A stretch of 64,000 nt of DNA, from NCBI GenBank assembly GCA_001768325.1, contig MENQ01000016.1:141633-205632 (forward strand). Reading direction: 5' to 3'. Made by a program: the position numbers and the translations under genes. The notes under the pieces were generated by a model, which saw nothing but the letters and a program-made list of their open reading frames with translations, was not told the DNA's origin and ran no database searches. Of the stretch, positions 48,933-58,236 are shown piece by piece (the first letter of the stretch is position 1; every line of letters starts with the position of its first letter). This DNA comes from Bacteroidetes bacterium GWC2_46_850. Its GTDB lineage: Bacteria > Bacteroidota > Bacteroidia > Bacteroidales > Dysgonomonadaceae.

Positions 48933-49943
48933 TCATTTTCCTTTTCTGATCAGTTCACGTGCTGCTTCAATGATGGTATCCCTGTTTTTTGCCCTGTCAC
49001 TATCCTGCATACCCACATGGATGTGAGGCTCCACGCCAAACTCAATGTGTTCCTTTTCTGCATTAAACATGGGTGACGCAGAAAAGCGGATGGACCAGCC
49101 GTTGGGCAGCTCGGAGGTAAAGGGTAATCCACTTCCGCCACCGGTTTTGTCACCCATCACCGTCACGTTGGGTGCATATTTCATGATGCTCACGAACTCG
49201 TTGGTGGCACTGTAACATCCTCGGTTGGTGATCACTACAACAGGCTTCTGGTAACGAACACGATCGGAGCTTTCCACATATTTCGGATAAAGCGGCGAAA
49301 AGTCGTTGTGCCCCTGTCCTACTTTGTGAGAGATATAACCAATAAGCTTCCGCTCATTGAAGAAGCGGCTGGTTATTCTTTCCACATTGGTAAGGCTTCC
49401 ACCTCCGTTGTTCCGTACATCAATGATAATCCCGTGACAGATGGCCATCCTGTTCAGCACCTGATCGAGGCTGCTTTCCGACAGGTCATCTGAGAAACTA
49501 CCGTAATAGATGTAGCCCACATTATCTTCCTGAATCTTATACCGTAAACCGGATGCTATGCCAAAGTCGGTTCCCAGATAATGCTTCTGTACGGTTGGGT
49601 CGAAGTTGACCGGGAAATCATCCTGCCATTGCCAGTAACGGGTGATATCGTGCGATGCGGCCAGGTTCACATGTCCATCTTTCAGCTCGGTGAGCATCTC
49701 CCCCATAAGCTTAAAAAGTGCGTCGTTGCTCATATCTTCGGTGATGCGCGCACTATAATTCACGTAGACCGAATCCCAGTCGATATGCTTATATTCGAAG
49801 AAACAATAATTCCGGTCGAGAATGGTCCACAATGCATCAAAATTGCCTCGCGGATGATTACCGAATTGCATGTCAGTCATCTCACAGCCCTGCATCAAAA
49901 GCAATGACAGCAGGAGCAGACCGGAATGTTTCTTCCACATCAT
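48933..49943 (-). CDS. S41 family peptidase lipoprotein
   Basis: 336 aa; LLLMQGCEMTDM lipobox; GIIIDVRNNGGGSLTNVERI; VVITNRGCYSATNEFVSIMKYAPNVTVMGDKTGGGSG. Confidence 0.87.
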   Translation of the reverse strand: MMWKKHSGLLLLSLLLMQGCEMTDMQFGNHPRGNFDALWTILDRNYCFFEYKHIDWDSVYVNYSARITEDMSNDALFKLMGEMLTELKDGHVNLAASHDITRYWQWQDDFPVNFDPTVQKHYLGTDFGIASGLRYKIQEDNVGYIYYGSFSDDLSESSLDQVLNRMAICHGIIIDVRNNGGGSLTNVERITSRFFNERKLIGYISHKVGQGHNDFSPLYPKYVESSDRVRYQKPVVVITNRGCYSATNEFVSIMKYAPNVTVMGDKTGGGSGLPFTSELPNGWSIRFSASPMFNAEKEHIEFGVEPHIHVGMQDSDRAKNRDTIIEAARELIRKGK

Positions 49944-50012
49944 GGGATCAAAAATTTCATTTCCCGTATAAATACCGGAAACATGGGTAAAACAGGAGGA
50001 ATCAGCAAAACG

Positions 50013-50468
50013 TTAGTCACACGGAATCTTGTCGACTCTTCTTTGGTGGCGCCCTCCTTCAAAGGGTGTATTCAGGAAGGTCACGAGGATCTCATATATT
50101 TCTTCGTCGTTCAGAAAACGACCTGGAAGCGAGAGAATATTGGCATCGTTGTGTGCTCGTGCGTAATAGGCAATTTCCGGATTCCAGCACAATGCCGCCC
50201 GGATCCCCTGATGCTTGTTCACCGTCATATTGATACCGTTTCCGGAGGCGCATATGGCAATTCCAGGATAACATTCGCCTCTTTCAACAGCCGTTGCCAG
50301 TGGATGTGCATAGTCGGGATAATCAGTGCTGTCTAAAGAATAGGTTCCAAAATCCTTATAAGGAATACCTTGCTCTTCAAGTTTTTTAATGATCTGCTGT
50401 TTCCTGTCGAAACCGGCATGATCGGATCCTATCCCGATGGGTTTTTCTGAATGATCGAATAGTGACAT
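50013..50468 (-). CDS. rpiB: ribose 5-phosphate isomerase B
   Basis: 151 aa; IGIGSDHAGFDRKQQIIKKLEEQGIPYKDFGTYS; GIAICASGNGINMTVNKHQGIRAALCWNPEIAYYARAHNDANILSLPGRFL. Confidence 0.94.
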   Translation of the reverse strand: MSLFDHSEKPIGIGSDHAGFDRKQQIIKKLEEQGIPYKDFGTYSLDSTDYPDYAHPLATAVERGECYPGIAICASGNGINMTVNKHQGIRAALCWNPEIAYYARAHNDANILSLPGRFLNDEEIYEILVTFLNTPFEGGRHQRRVDKIPCD

Positions 50469-50486
50469 ATCAATCGTTTTTTGTTG

Positions 50487-52511
50487 TTACAAGATTTTTT
50501 TCACCTGCTCATATACATTGTTACCTGTATATCCCAGTTTCTCATCAAGTACCTGGTAGGGTGCGGAGAATCCGAATGAGTTCATTCCCCAGACTGATCC
50601 GTCGGCGCCTACCAACCCTTCCAGTGTGACAGAGAGACCGGCAGTCATACCAAATTTCTTTTTCCCTTTCGGCAATACTGATTCCTGGTATTCTGCCGAT
50701 TGAGCACGGAACAATCCTTCGGAAGGAACGGAGACAATACGTACTTTCACCCCGTCGGCCCGCAGCAAATCGGCGCCCTCCACAAGGGTGGCCACTTCCG
50801 ATCCCGAAGCCAGCAAGATCACATCGTAATTTTCTTCATCCTGTACGATGTAAGCACCCTTGTCGGCCTGAAGGGCTTCATCAAAGCGAGATTCCCGGGC
50901 AGGCAGATCTTTGATGTTCTGACGGGAGAGAATCAACCCGGTGGGGGTTTTCGTATTTTCAAGTGCCATCTTCCATGCGACAGTCGTTTCATTTGCATCG
51001 GCCGGACGAAGTACGAGCATGGCGTTGTGTCCGTGGTGGTTTTGTAGTTTCTCCAGCAGACGGATCTGCGCTTCCTGTTCCACAGGCTGATGAGTAGGTC
51101 CATCTTCTCCGACGCGGAATGCATCGTGTGTCCATATAAAGATGACCGGTGTTTCCATTAGTGCTGCCACGCGAATGGAGGGCTTCATATAGTCCGAGAA
51201 TGCAAAGAAGGTTCCACATGCGGGAATTACACCACCATGCAGACTCATTCCAATGCAGAGACATGACATGGTAAATTCAGAAACGCCAATCTGAAGGAAG
51301 GCTCCTGAGAAATCGTTTTTCGTAAATGCTTTTGTATATTTCAAAAATCCGTCTGTCTTGTCGGAATTGGAAAGGTCGGCAGAAGCAACCACCATATTTT
51401 CCACCTGCTGTGCCAGTACCCCCAATACAGTGGCGGAAGCAGCGCGGGTGGCGACTCCCGGTTTTTGCTGAATGGCATTCCAATCTATTTCAGGAAGTTC
51501 ATGAGAGAACCATTTCTTTTTCTTTTCTGCCAGTTCGGGATTTGCACTTTCCCATGCACTCTCCTTTGCTTTTTTTGCAGATACAATTTCTTTCAGCTCC
51601 AGCATTCGTTTTTCATAGAGTTGCTTCGCTTCAGGAAAGATTACAAAAGGATTTTCCGGATCACCACCCAGATTTTTGATCGTTTGATCAAAGTCGGCAC
51701 CCGCAGCGCTTAGCGGCTGTCCATGGGTAGAGACCTGGCATTCGAATGAAGTACAGTCCGCAGCCAGCGCACCACGTCCCATAATGGTATTACCAATGAT
51801 CAGGGTGGGTCTTTCTTTTTCGGCTTTGGCATCTGTGAGTGCCTTGCGGATTTCTTCCACATTGTTGCCATCAATGGTAATCACGTTCCATCTCCAGGCT
51901 TCGTATTTCTTCGCCACGTCTTCACTGGTCACTTCGGAGGTGGTTGTCGACAGCTGTATCGCATTGGAATCGTAGAACATGATCAGATTACTCAACCCGA
52001 GGTGCCCTGCAATTCGTCCTACGCCCTGTGATATCTCTTCCTGAATGCCGCCGTCGGAAATAAAAGTGTAGATGGTATGATCTACCACCTCGCCGAATCG
52101 GGCCTGCAGGAATCGGGCAGCAATGGCTGCACCGGCAGCAAAGGCATGCCCCTGTCCCAGTGGGCCGGATGTGTTTTCGATACCCCGGCTCAAGTCTATT
52201 TCAGGATGTCCCGGTGTCGGGCTGCCCCATTGCCGGAACTCCTTCAGTTCATCCAACGAAAATTTACCGCTTAAACAAAGGACAGAGTAAAGCATGGGCG
52301 ACATGTGACCTGGATCGAGGAAGAAACGGTCTCTCGACACCCACGTGGGATCTTCGGGATCATACTCCAAAAATTCTGAAAAAAGGACGTTAATAAAATC
52401 TGCTCCCCCCATTGCACCTCCGGGATGTCCCGATTTTGCCTTTTCCACCATCGAAGCCGAAAGTATCCTGATATTATCGGCAGCTTTGTTCATAATTGCT
52501 TTTTCGTTCAT
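50487..52511 (-). CDS. tkt: transketolase
   Basis: 674 aa; SGHPGGAMGGADFINVLF, STPGHPEI-type motif TPGHPEIDLSRGIENTSGPLGQG, TPVIFIWTHDAFRVGEDGPTHQPVEQ. Confidence 0.95.
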   Translation of the reverse strand: MNEKAIMNKAADNIRILSASMVEKAKSGHPGGAMGGADFINVLFSEFLEYDPEDPTWVSRDRFFLDPGHMSPMLYSVLCLSGKFSLDELKEFRQWGSPTPGHPEIDLSRGIENTSGPLGQGHAFAAGAAIAARFLQARFGEVVDHTIYTFISDGGIQEEISQGVGRIAGHLGLSNLIMFYDSNAIQLSTTTSEVTSEDVAKKYEAWRWNVITIDGNNVEEIRKALTDAKAEKERPTLIIGNTIMGRGALAADCTSFECQVSTHGQPLSAAGADFDQTIKNLGGDPENPFVIFPEAKQLYEKRMLELKEIVSAKKAKESAWESANPELAEKKKKWFSHELPEIDWNAIQQKPGVATRAASATVLGVLAQQVENMVVASADLSNSDKTDGFLKYTKAFTKNDFSGAFLQIGVSEFTMSCLCIGMSLHGGVIPACGTFFAFSDYMKPSIRVAALMETPVIFIWTHDAFRVGEDGPTHQPVEQEAQIRLLEKLQNHHGHNAMLVLRPADANETTVAWKMALENTKTPTGLILSRQNIKDLPARESRFDEALQADKGAYIVQDEENYDVILLASGSEVATLVEGADLLRADGVKVRIVSVPSEGLFRAQSAEYQESVLPKGKKKFGMTAGLSVTLEGLVGADGSVWGMNSFGFSAPYQVLDEKLGYTGNNVYEQVKKIL

Positions 52512-52821
52512 AAGTTCTTGGAAATATACCTGTTATATTGTTATAAATTAAATTCAACCATCAGTTAACGCTTCAAAACTAATCACCGCAAAGATAACCA
52601 TTTTTTGAAATTATCTACCTTACAAGAATGATATGTTTGCTCTATTTTATGACATTCCTCATTCATTTTCTTTGTTCAGCGCATTTTTTATACAAAATGT
52701 TACGATAAAATTGTTACTTTTACACTCAGTAAACGGGAAGAGAAAAAAGAAGCAAGACAGTAAAACCAGAGGCAGTCACTGAAAACCGAACCGCTGCTGG
52801 GAAAAACATGTATTCTAAAAA

Positions 52822-52849
52822 GCTGATAGCTGAACGCTGACTGCTGATA
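52822..52849. repeat. heptamer-period imperfect repeat, four units
   Basis: gctgata gctgaac gctgact gctgata, 11 nt before the start codon at 52861. Confidence 0.85.
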
Positions 52850-52860
52850 GCCAAAAAATC

Positions 52861-53616
52861 ATGAGTTTAAGCAACAACAAAATAAAATATATCCGGTCTC
52901 TCAAAGAAAAAAAGTTCCGCGATGAGCATCGTACCTTCATTGCAGAAGGAACGAAGCTCGTCTTCGATTTGCTGGAGACATGCCGCTGTCAGCTGATTGC
53001 AGCACTACCGGAAGTGCTTTCGGCGCATCCTGGCATAAGCGCTGAAGAAATTGTAGAGGCGAGCGAAAGTGAACTCAAAAAGGCAACTTTGCTGGCGACA
53101 GCACCGCAGGTCATCGCTGTCTTTTACCAGCCCGAAAACATTGTGGAAGAAATTCAACCGGAGAGAAAGTTATTTCTTGTCCTCGACGGAATCCAGGATC
53201 CGGGAAATGTGGGTACCATCGTCCGCATTGCCGACTGGTTTGGCATTGATCATATTGTCTGTTCACCCGACACCGCTGATCTGTTTAATCCCAAAACGGT
53301 ACAGGCGACCATGGGCGCCATTGCCCGTGTAGGGGTCAGTTACACAGATATCGGAATTTTCTTACGAAAGCATAATCACCTGCCTGTTTACGGCACCTTT
53401 CTGGATGGAGAAAATATCTACTCCGATACGCTTTCGGAACAAGGCATCATCGTGATGGGCAGCGAAGGTAAAGGCATCAGGCCTGACATAGCGGCTGCCA
53501 TCAACCGAAGACTCTTCATTCCCAACTTTCCTTTAAACCGCACCACCTCTGAATCGTTGAATGTGGCAGCAGCCACCGCCATTGTCTGTGCTGAATTCCG
53601 CAGAAGAACTTTTTAA
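52861..53616 (+). CDS. TrmH/SpoU family RNA 2'-O-methyltransferase
   Basis: 251 aa; FLVLDGIQDPGNVGTIVRIADWFGIDHIVCSPDTADLFNPKTVQATMGAIARV; GSEGKGIRPDIAAAINRRLFIPNFPLNRTTSESLNVAAATAIVCAEF. Confidence 0.94.
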   Translation: MSLSNNKIKYIRSLKEKKFRDEHRTFIAEGTKLVFDLLETCRCQLIAALPEVLSAHPGISAEEIVEASESELKKATLLATAPQVIAVFYQPENIVEEIQPERKLFLVLDGIQDPGNVGTIVRIADWFGIDHIVCSPDTADLFNPKTVQATMGAIARVGVSYTDIGIFLRKHNHLPVYGTFLDGENIYSDTLSEQGIIVMGSEGKGIRPDIAAAINRRLFIPNFPLNRTTSESLNVAAATAIVCAEFRRRTF

Positions 53617-53621
53617 AAAGC

Positions 53622-53655
53622 GCAAAAAAAATCACGTATTGAGAGAATACGTGAT
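53622..53655 (-). terminator. rho-independent terminator for tRNA-His transcript
   Basis: On minus: ATCACGTATT-CTCTC-AATACGTGAT followed by a T run (plus-strand aaaaaaaa). Confidence 0.8.
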
Positions 53656-53706
53656 CACCTAAAACAAATCTAAAGAAAATGAGAATCTCACTTACAGTGA
53701 GATGTG

Positions 53707-53781
<75 letters not shown>

Positions 53782-53888
53782 GTATTGTAATCGGGTGCAA
53801 AGATAGGATTTTTTTATCACTTCCCATCCAAATAAGCCTGTTTTTTTAAAAAAAATGTTTTGCAGGCTTCCATATGCGCAAAAAATAG

Positions 53889-53896
53889 TACATTTG
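53889..53896 (+). promoter_or_regulatory. -7 box TACATTTG upstream of the bifunctional nuclease gene
   Basis: TAnnTTTG match 22 nt before the start codon at 53919. Confidence 0.45.
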
Positions 53897-53918
53897 AAGC
53901 AATAGAACAAAAAAAATC

Positions 53919-54518
53919 ATGGGGACTAAAAAAATAAAACTTTCTATCCTGGGAATCTCCTTCAGTCAGGTACAGGCGGGAGCCTATGCACTCATCTTTG
54001 CCGAAGAGAGCGGTGTGCGCCGTCTTCCCATTGTTATCGGGACTCCCGAAGCCCAGTCCATCGCCATCGTCATGGAGGGTATTACACCACCAAGACCGCT
54101 TTCACATGATCTCATCTGTTCAATCTGGGAACAACTTGGCATAGAGCTGGTTGAAGCCCTGATTTACAAATTTGAAGATGGTGCTTTCTTCGCTGAACTT
54201 TTGTTGCGCCAGAACGACAAAGAGTATCGCATCGACTCACGCACTTCCGACGCCGTAGCCCTGGCAATACGCACCCATTCACCCATCTACACAACGGAAG
54301 AGATCATGAAGAACATGGCCATCGTCTTCGATGAACAATCTCCGACAGGTACTCCCGAACCGCTTATTCCGGATGAAGGCATACAGTCGGAAGAAGAATT
54401 GTCAGATCTTCATCTCGACACGCTGAGGAATCGTCTGAAGGATGCCGTACATGAGGAAAATTATGAGCTGGCTACTCGTTTGCGCGACGAAATCAACCGG
54501 CGAGAAAATAAATCCTGA
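53919..54518 (+). CDS. bifunctional nuclease (DUF151) with C-terminal UvrB/UvrC-type motif
   Basis: 199 aa; LPIVIGTPEAQSIAIVMEGITPPRPLSHDL; RTSDAVALAIRTHSPIYTTEEI; LKDAVHEENYELATRLRDEINRRE. Confidence 0.92.
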   Translation: MGTKKIKLSILGISFSQVQAGAYALIFAEESGVRRLPIVIGTPEAQSIAIVMEGITPPRPLSHDLICSIWEQLGIELVEALIYKFEDGAFFAELLLRQNDKEYRIDSRTSDAVALAIRTHSPIYTTEEIMKNMAIVFDEQSPTGTPEPLIPDEGIQSEEELSDLHLDTLRNRLKDAVHEENYELATRLRDEINRRENKS

Positions 54519-54529
54519 AAGAAAACAAG

Positions 54530-55243
54530 ATGTCAGATACGCTCTTTTATTGCCCTGATATTGCCATCTCTCCGCAACTGCCACTACAGGAATCACAACA
54601 TTGTGTTAAAGTCCTCAGAATGCGGGAAGGCGACGCACTGACCGTGACCGACGGGCAGGGTTATTTCTATGAATGCGTACTCACGGAAGCGCACCCGAAA
54701 CATTGCATCATTCGCATTGAACATCGGACAGAAATGGCCAAAAACCGGGACTTCCTGCTTCAGATAGGCTTTGCACCCACCAAACAGATGGAGCGAAACG
54801 AATGGTTTGTGGAAAAAGCTGTCGAAATAGGCATTGATCGGTTTACTCCCCTATTGAGTAGTTACTCCGAACGGAAAGAGCTGAAAAAAGAACGCCTGGA
54901 AAAGATTGCCGTGTCGGCCATGAAACAATCGCAACAGGCTTTTCTCCCTGCTATTGATGAGTTGACTCGCTTTGCCGATATTGTAACCCATCCTTCTGAA
55001 GGGAGAAAATTTATCGCCCACTGTCACGATCTGCCGAAAAAGCCGTTGGCTCAAACATATCGGAAAGGAGAAAATGCAACGATCCTGATTGGTCCCGAGG
55101 GTGATTTCAGCCAGGAGGAGATCAGCAATGCTCTGGCGAACGGTTTTGAACCTGTCAGCCTCGGAGAAACAAGACTTCGCACCGAGACCGCCTGTCTTGT
55201 CGCCACACACACAATTCATGTCATCAACAACCAACAATCATAA
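54530..55243 (+). CDS. rsmE: 16S rRNA (uracil1498-N3)-methyltransferase
   Basis: 237 aa; QHCVKVLRMREGDALTVTDGQG; ILIGPEGDFSQEEISNALANGFEPVSLGETRLRTETACLVA. Confidence 0.94.
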   Translation: MSDTLFYCPDIAISPQLPLQESQHCVKVLRMREGDALTVTDGQGYFYECVLTEAHPKHCIIRIEHRTEMAKNRDFLLQIGFAPTKQMERNEWFVEKAVEIGIDRFTPLLSSYSERKELKKERLEKIAVSAMKQSQQAFLPAIDELTRFADIVTHPSEGRKFIAHCHDLPKKPLAQTYRKGENATILIGPEGDFSQEEISNALANGFEPVSLGETRLRTETACLVATHTIHVINNQQS

Positions 55244-55253
55244 ATTCCGCACA

Positions 55254-56810
55254 ATGAAAAAAATATTTTTCTCCATCTCACTTCTGCTGATGCTCCTTTG
55301 CCTCGGCTGCAGCAGCAATGTCCAAAAGGAGCTGCCACGCATCGCCATTGCCGGCATCGCCATCGAGTCGAGCACCTTCTCGCCAGCAGTATCGAACGAG
55401 GAGGCTTTCCGGTCGCGTACAGGTGACGAAGTTTTCACCTATTATCCCTTCTTTGAAGCCGATTCAGGTATTATCGACCGTGCCGTTTGGCTCCCCACCC
55501 TACGCGGACACGCCATGCCTGGCGGGATTGTCACGCGGGAAGCCTACGAGTCGCTGGTGACAAAAACACTCGATATGCTAAAGGAAACGTTGCCGCTCGA
55601 CGGACTTTTCTTTGACATTCATGGGGCAATGAGCGTACAGGGTCTCGACGATCCGGAAGGTGACTTTCTGCTTCGTATCCGTGAGGTAATTGGCAACGAC
55701 GTGCTGGTCTCCACCTCCATGGATCTCCATGGCAGCGTATCACCGCGGCTCGCACAAAACAGCGATCTGATTACCTGCTATAGACTGGCACCCCACGAAG
55801 ATGCCATCGAATCGAAAAAAAGGGCAGTGACCAACCTGCTGAACCGACTGGAAAGTGGCAAGGGAAAACCTGCTTATAAGGCATGGATTCCCGTCCCCAT
55901 TCTGCTTCCGGGGGAAAAGACGAGCACCCGCATTGAACCGGGGAAAAGTCTGTATGCCGACATTCCGGGAGTCCTGGATGGAGACAACGTAATTGATGCA
56001 GCCATCTGGATGTCCTACCCCTGGGCCGACGAACCACGTAACCACGGGGTGGTGATGGCCTATGGCGATAATAAGGAAGCAGTAGCCAAAGCGGCAGGGA
56101 AGCTGGCACGCCATTTCTGGGATGTACGGAAAGAATTTGAATTCGTGGCTCCCACCACCTACCTCGGTGACGCGTTGGAAAAGGCGTTGGTCAGCGACAA
56201 GAAGCCATTTATCATCAGCGATATGGGTGACAATCCCACCGCCGGTGGTGCGGGTGATGTGACCTGGACACTGCAGGAATTATTCAAACATCCGGCCTTG
56301 CAAAAGAGTGGCAAGACACTAATCTATGCTTCCCTTCCCGGTGCAGAGTTTGTAATGAAAGCGATTGAAGCCGGTGTGGGCGCAGAGGTGGAAGGCACTG
56401 CCGGTGCAGAAGTGGACAACCGTTTTGCACCGCCCATTCAGTTGAAAGGAATCGTGACAGCTGTAAAAGCGGACAGCACCAACAACGAAGTGGTGGTGAA
56501 GAGTGGCAACATATACACCATTGTCACCGAAAAAAGGAATGCTTACCATTACGAGAAGCAGTTCACCGATCTGGGATTGAAGCCACGTGAAGCTGACATT
56601 CTGGTGGTAAAGATCGGGTATCTGGTGCCCGAGTTATACGATATGCGGGGCGACTGGCTCATGGCGCTCACCCCGGGTGGTGTGGATCAGGATCTGCTGC
56701 GTCTTCCCTACAAACGTTTAACACGTCCGATCTATCCGCTCGATCCCGATATGGGAAATCCTGACCTGCGTGCACGCTTTATTCCGCTATCGGATGATCT
56801 CAAAAAATAA
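55254..56810 (+). CDS. M81 family metallopeptidase (MlrC-like) lipoprotein
   Basis: Start MKKIFFSISLLLMLLCLGCSSN; IAIAGIAIESSTFSP, LFFDIHGAMSVQGLDDPEGDFL, DMGDNPTAGGAGD. ORF-track start 55089 overlaps rsmE and is unlikely. Confidence 0.9.
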   Translation: MKKIFFSISLLLMLLCLGCSSNVQKELPRIAIAGIAIESSTFSPAVSNEEAFRSRTGDEVFTYYPFFEADSGIIDRAVWLPTLRGHAMPGGIVTREAYESLVTKTLDMLKETLPLDGLFFDIHGAMSVQGLDDPEGDFLLRIREVIGNDVLVSTSMDLHGSVSPRLAQNSDLITCYRLAPHEDAIESKKRAVTNLLNRLESGKGKPAYKAWIPVPILLPGEKTSTRIEPGKSLYADIPGVLDGDNVIDAAIWMSYPWADEPRNHGVVMAYGDNKEAVAKAAGKLARHFWDVRKEFEFVAPTTYLGDALEKALVSDKKPFIISDMGDNPTAGGAGDVTWTLQELFKHPALQKSGKTLIYASLPGAEFVMKAIEAGVGAEVEGTAGAEVDNRFAPPIQLKGIVTAVKADSTNNEVVVKSGNIYTIVTEKRNAYHYEKQFTDLGLKPREADILVVKIGYLVPELYDMRGDWLMALTPGGVDQDLLRLPYKRLTRPIYPLDPDMGNPDLRARFIPLSDDLKK

Positions 56811-56877
56811 TGATTAATTTACGTTTCGCATGGTATGCGTACAGCTAAATCCTTGAGTGATTATTTTTAATCAGGCT

Positions 56878-57525
56878 ATGACAAAAAAGGAACGCTATGA
56901 AAAAGTGCTCGGCTGGTTTGAGGCAAATGCTGAATCGGCCGAGACGGAGTTGCATTACACAAACAATTATCAGTTGCTGGTGGCGGTCATTCTTTCTGCC
57001 CAGTGTACCGACAAGCGGGTGAACATGATCACACCCGCACTCTTTGAAGCATTCCCCGTACCGGAGGTGATGGCTGCCTCAACCCCGGAAGTAGTTTACG
57101 AGTATATCCGCTCCTGCTCCTATCCCAACAACAAGGCAAAAAACCTGGTCGGCATGGCACGGAAACTGGTCTCCGACTTTGGAGGTGAAGTCCCGACAGA
57201 TATCGACTCACTGATCACCATCCCCGGGGTGGGCCGCAAAACGGCCAATGTGATGCTGGCCGTTGCCTTCGATACGCCTGCCATGCCCGTAGACACCCAT
57301 GTCTTCAGGGTAGCCAACCGCATCGGGCTGACTGACAATTCCAAAACACCGCTCGAAACCGAGCGGGAACTGGTCAGATATATTCCACGGGAGTTACTCT
57401 CAAAAGCGCATCACTGGCTCATTTTACACGGCCGCTATATCTGTGTGGCACGGAAACCCAAATGCGAAATCTGCGGACTTAGAGACTGGTGCAGATATTA
57501 TGCAAAAAATGTGATGAAACCGTGA
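56878..57525 (+). CDS. nth: endonuclease III
   Basis: MTKKERYEKVLGWFEANAESAETELHYTNNYQLLVAVILSAQCTDKRVN; HhH LITIPGVGRKTANVMLAVAF; FeS cysteine cluster CVARKPKCEICGLRDWC. Confidence 0.95.
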   Translation: MTKKERYEKVLGWFEANAESAETELHYTNNYQLLVAVILSAQCTDKRVNMITPALFEAFPVPEVMAASTPEVVYEYIRSCSYPNNKAKNLVGMARKLVSDFGGEVPTDIDSLITIPGVGRKTANVMLAVAFDTPAMPVDTHVFRVANRIGLTDNSKTPLETERELVRYIPRELLSKAHHWLILHGRYICVARKPKCEICGLRDWCRYYAKNVMKP

Positions 57526-57573
57526 TGTTAAACATCAGATGATTGAGTCAAAAGTTGTAAAGTTTAAAGTACC

Positions 57574-57610
57574 ACAAGCCCCCTGAAAATCTTCAGAGGG
57601 CTTGTCTTTT
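57574..57610 (+). terminator. rho-independent terminator after nth
   Basis: ACAAGCCC-c-CTGAA-aatc-TTCAG-a-GGGCTTGT followed by CTTTT. Confidence 0.8.
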
Positions 57611-57640
57611 GAAAAGTAGGCGGGGTATATTCCTGTTTCT

Positions 57641-58183
57641 TTAGAATTTATACGTAACCCCCACATTCAGTGCGGATACTCCGTAACCCAGCTCAGCATA
57701 GACACCTAGTTGCTCGGTGAAAAACCAGCGTCCCCCAAGAAAACCGGAAAGACCAAGACCGCTGCCATAGCTACTGCCCAGCGAGTCATCACCACTATCT
57801 GAGGAGTATTTCGCAATATTATAACCGAGCATCACTCCCCCATAGATATCAAGCTCCGGAATGTGGGTAAAGCCGTTGTAATGATAGGCACCCCGTACAC
57901 CTACGATGGTATAGTTCCATTTGGCGGTATAGCCCATGTCGGTGTACTTGTATCCGGTATTGCCGATATAACCTCCGAGGCTGATCACGCCGGGGCCTCC
58001 GATATCCCACATGCCGTGATCGACGGACAGGGAGATGGCCGGACGGGCTTTCCCGAGACCGCCTAAAGCGGTTCCCAAACCAATACCGGCATTGGCTATA
58101 GTAGTTCCTTTCTGAAATTGCTGCGCCTGCACAGCGATGGCAATAATAACTGCCATAAGAATAAAGATTGTTTTTTTCGTCAT
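57641..58183 (-). CDS. small outer-membrane beta-barrel-like protein
   Basis: Start MTKKTIFILMAVIIAIAVQAQQFQKGTTIANAGIGLG; signal peptide, alternating Gly/aromatic strands, C-terminal ELGYGVSALNVGVTYKF. Confidence 0.75.
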   Translation of the reverse strand: MTKKTIFILMAVIIAIAVQAQQFQKGTTIANAGIGLGTALGGLGKARPAISLSVDHGMWDIGGPGVISLGGYIGNTGYKYTDMGYTAKWNYTIVGVRGAYHYNGFTHIPELDIYGGVMLGYNIAKYSSDSGDDSLGSSYGSGLGLSGFLGGRWFFTEQLGVYAELGYGVSALNVGVTYKF

Positions 58184-58236
58184 TTTTTTTAAATTTATAA
58201 AGATAGTTTTCAATAGATTCGGTTGTTTTAAATAGA

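Noticed and set aside
55089-55253. Upstream extension of the M81 peptidase ORF
   Set aside because: Overlaps rsmE and precedes a clear lipoprotein signal peptide; start at 55254 preferred.
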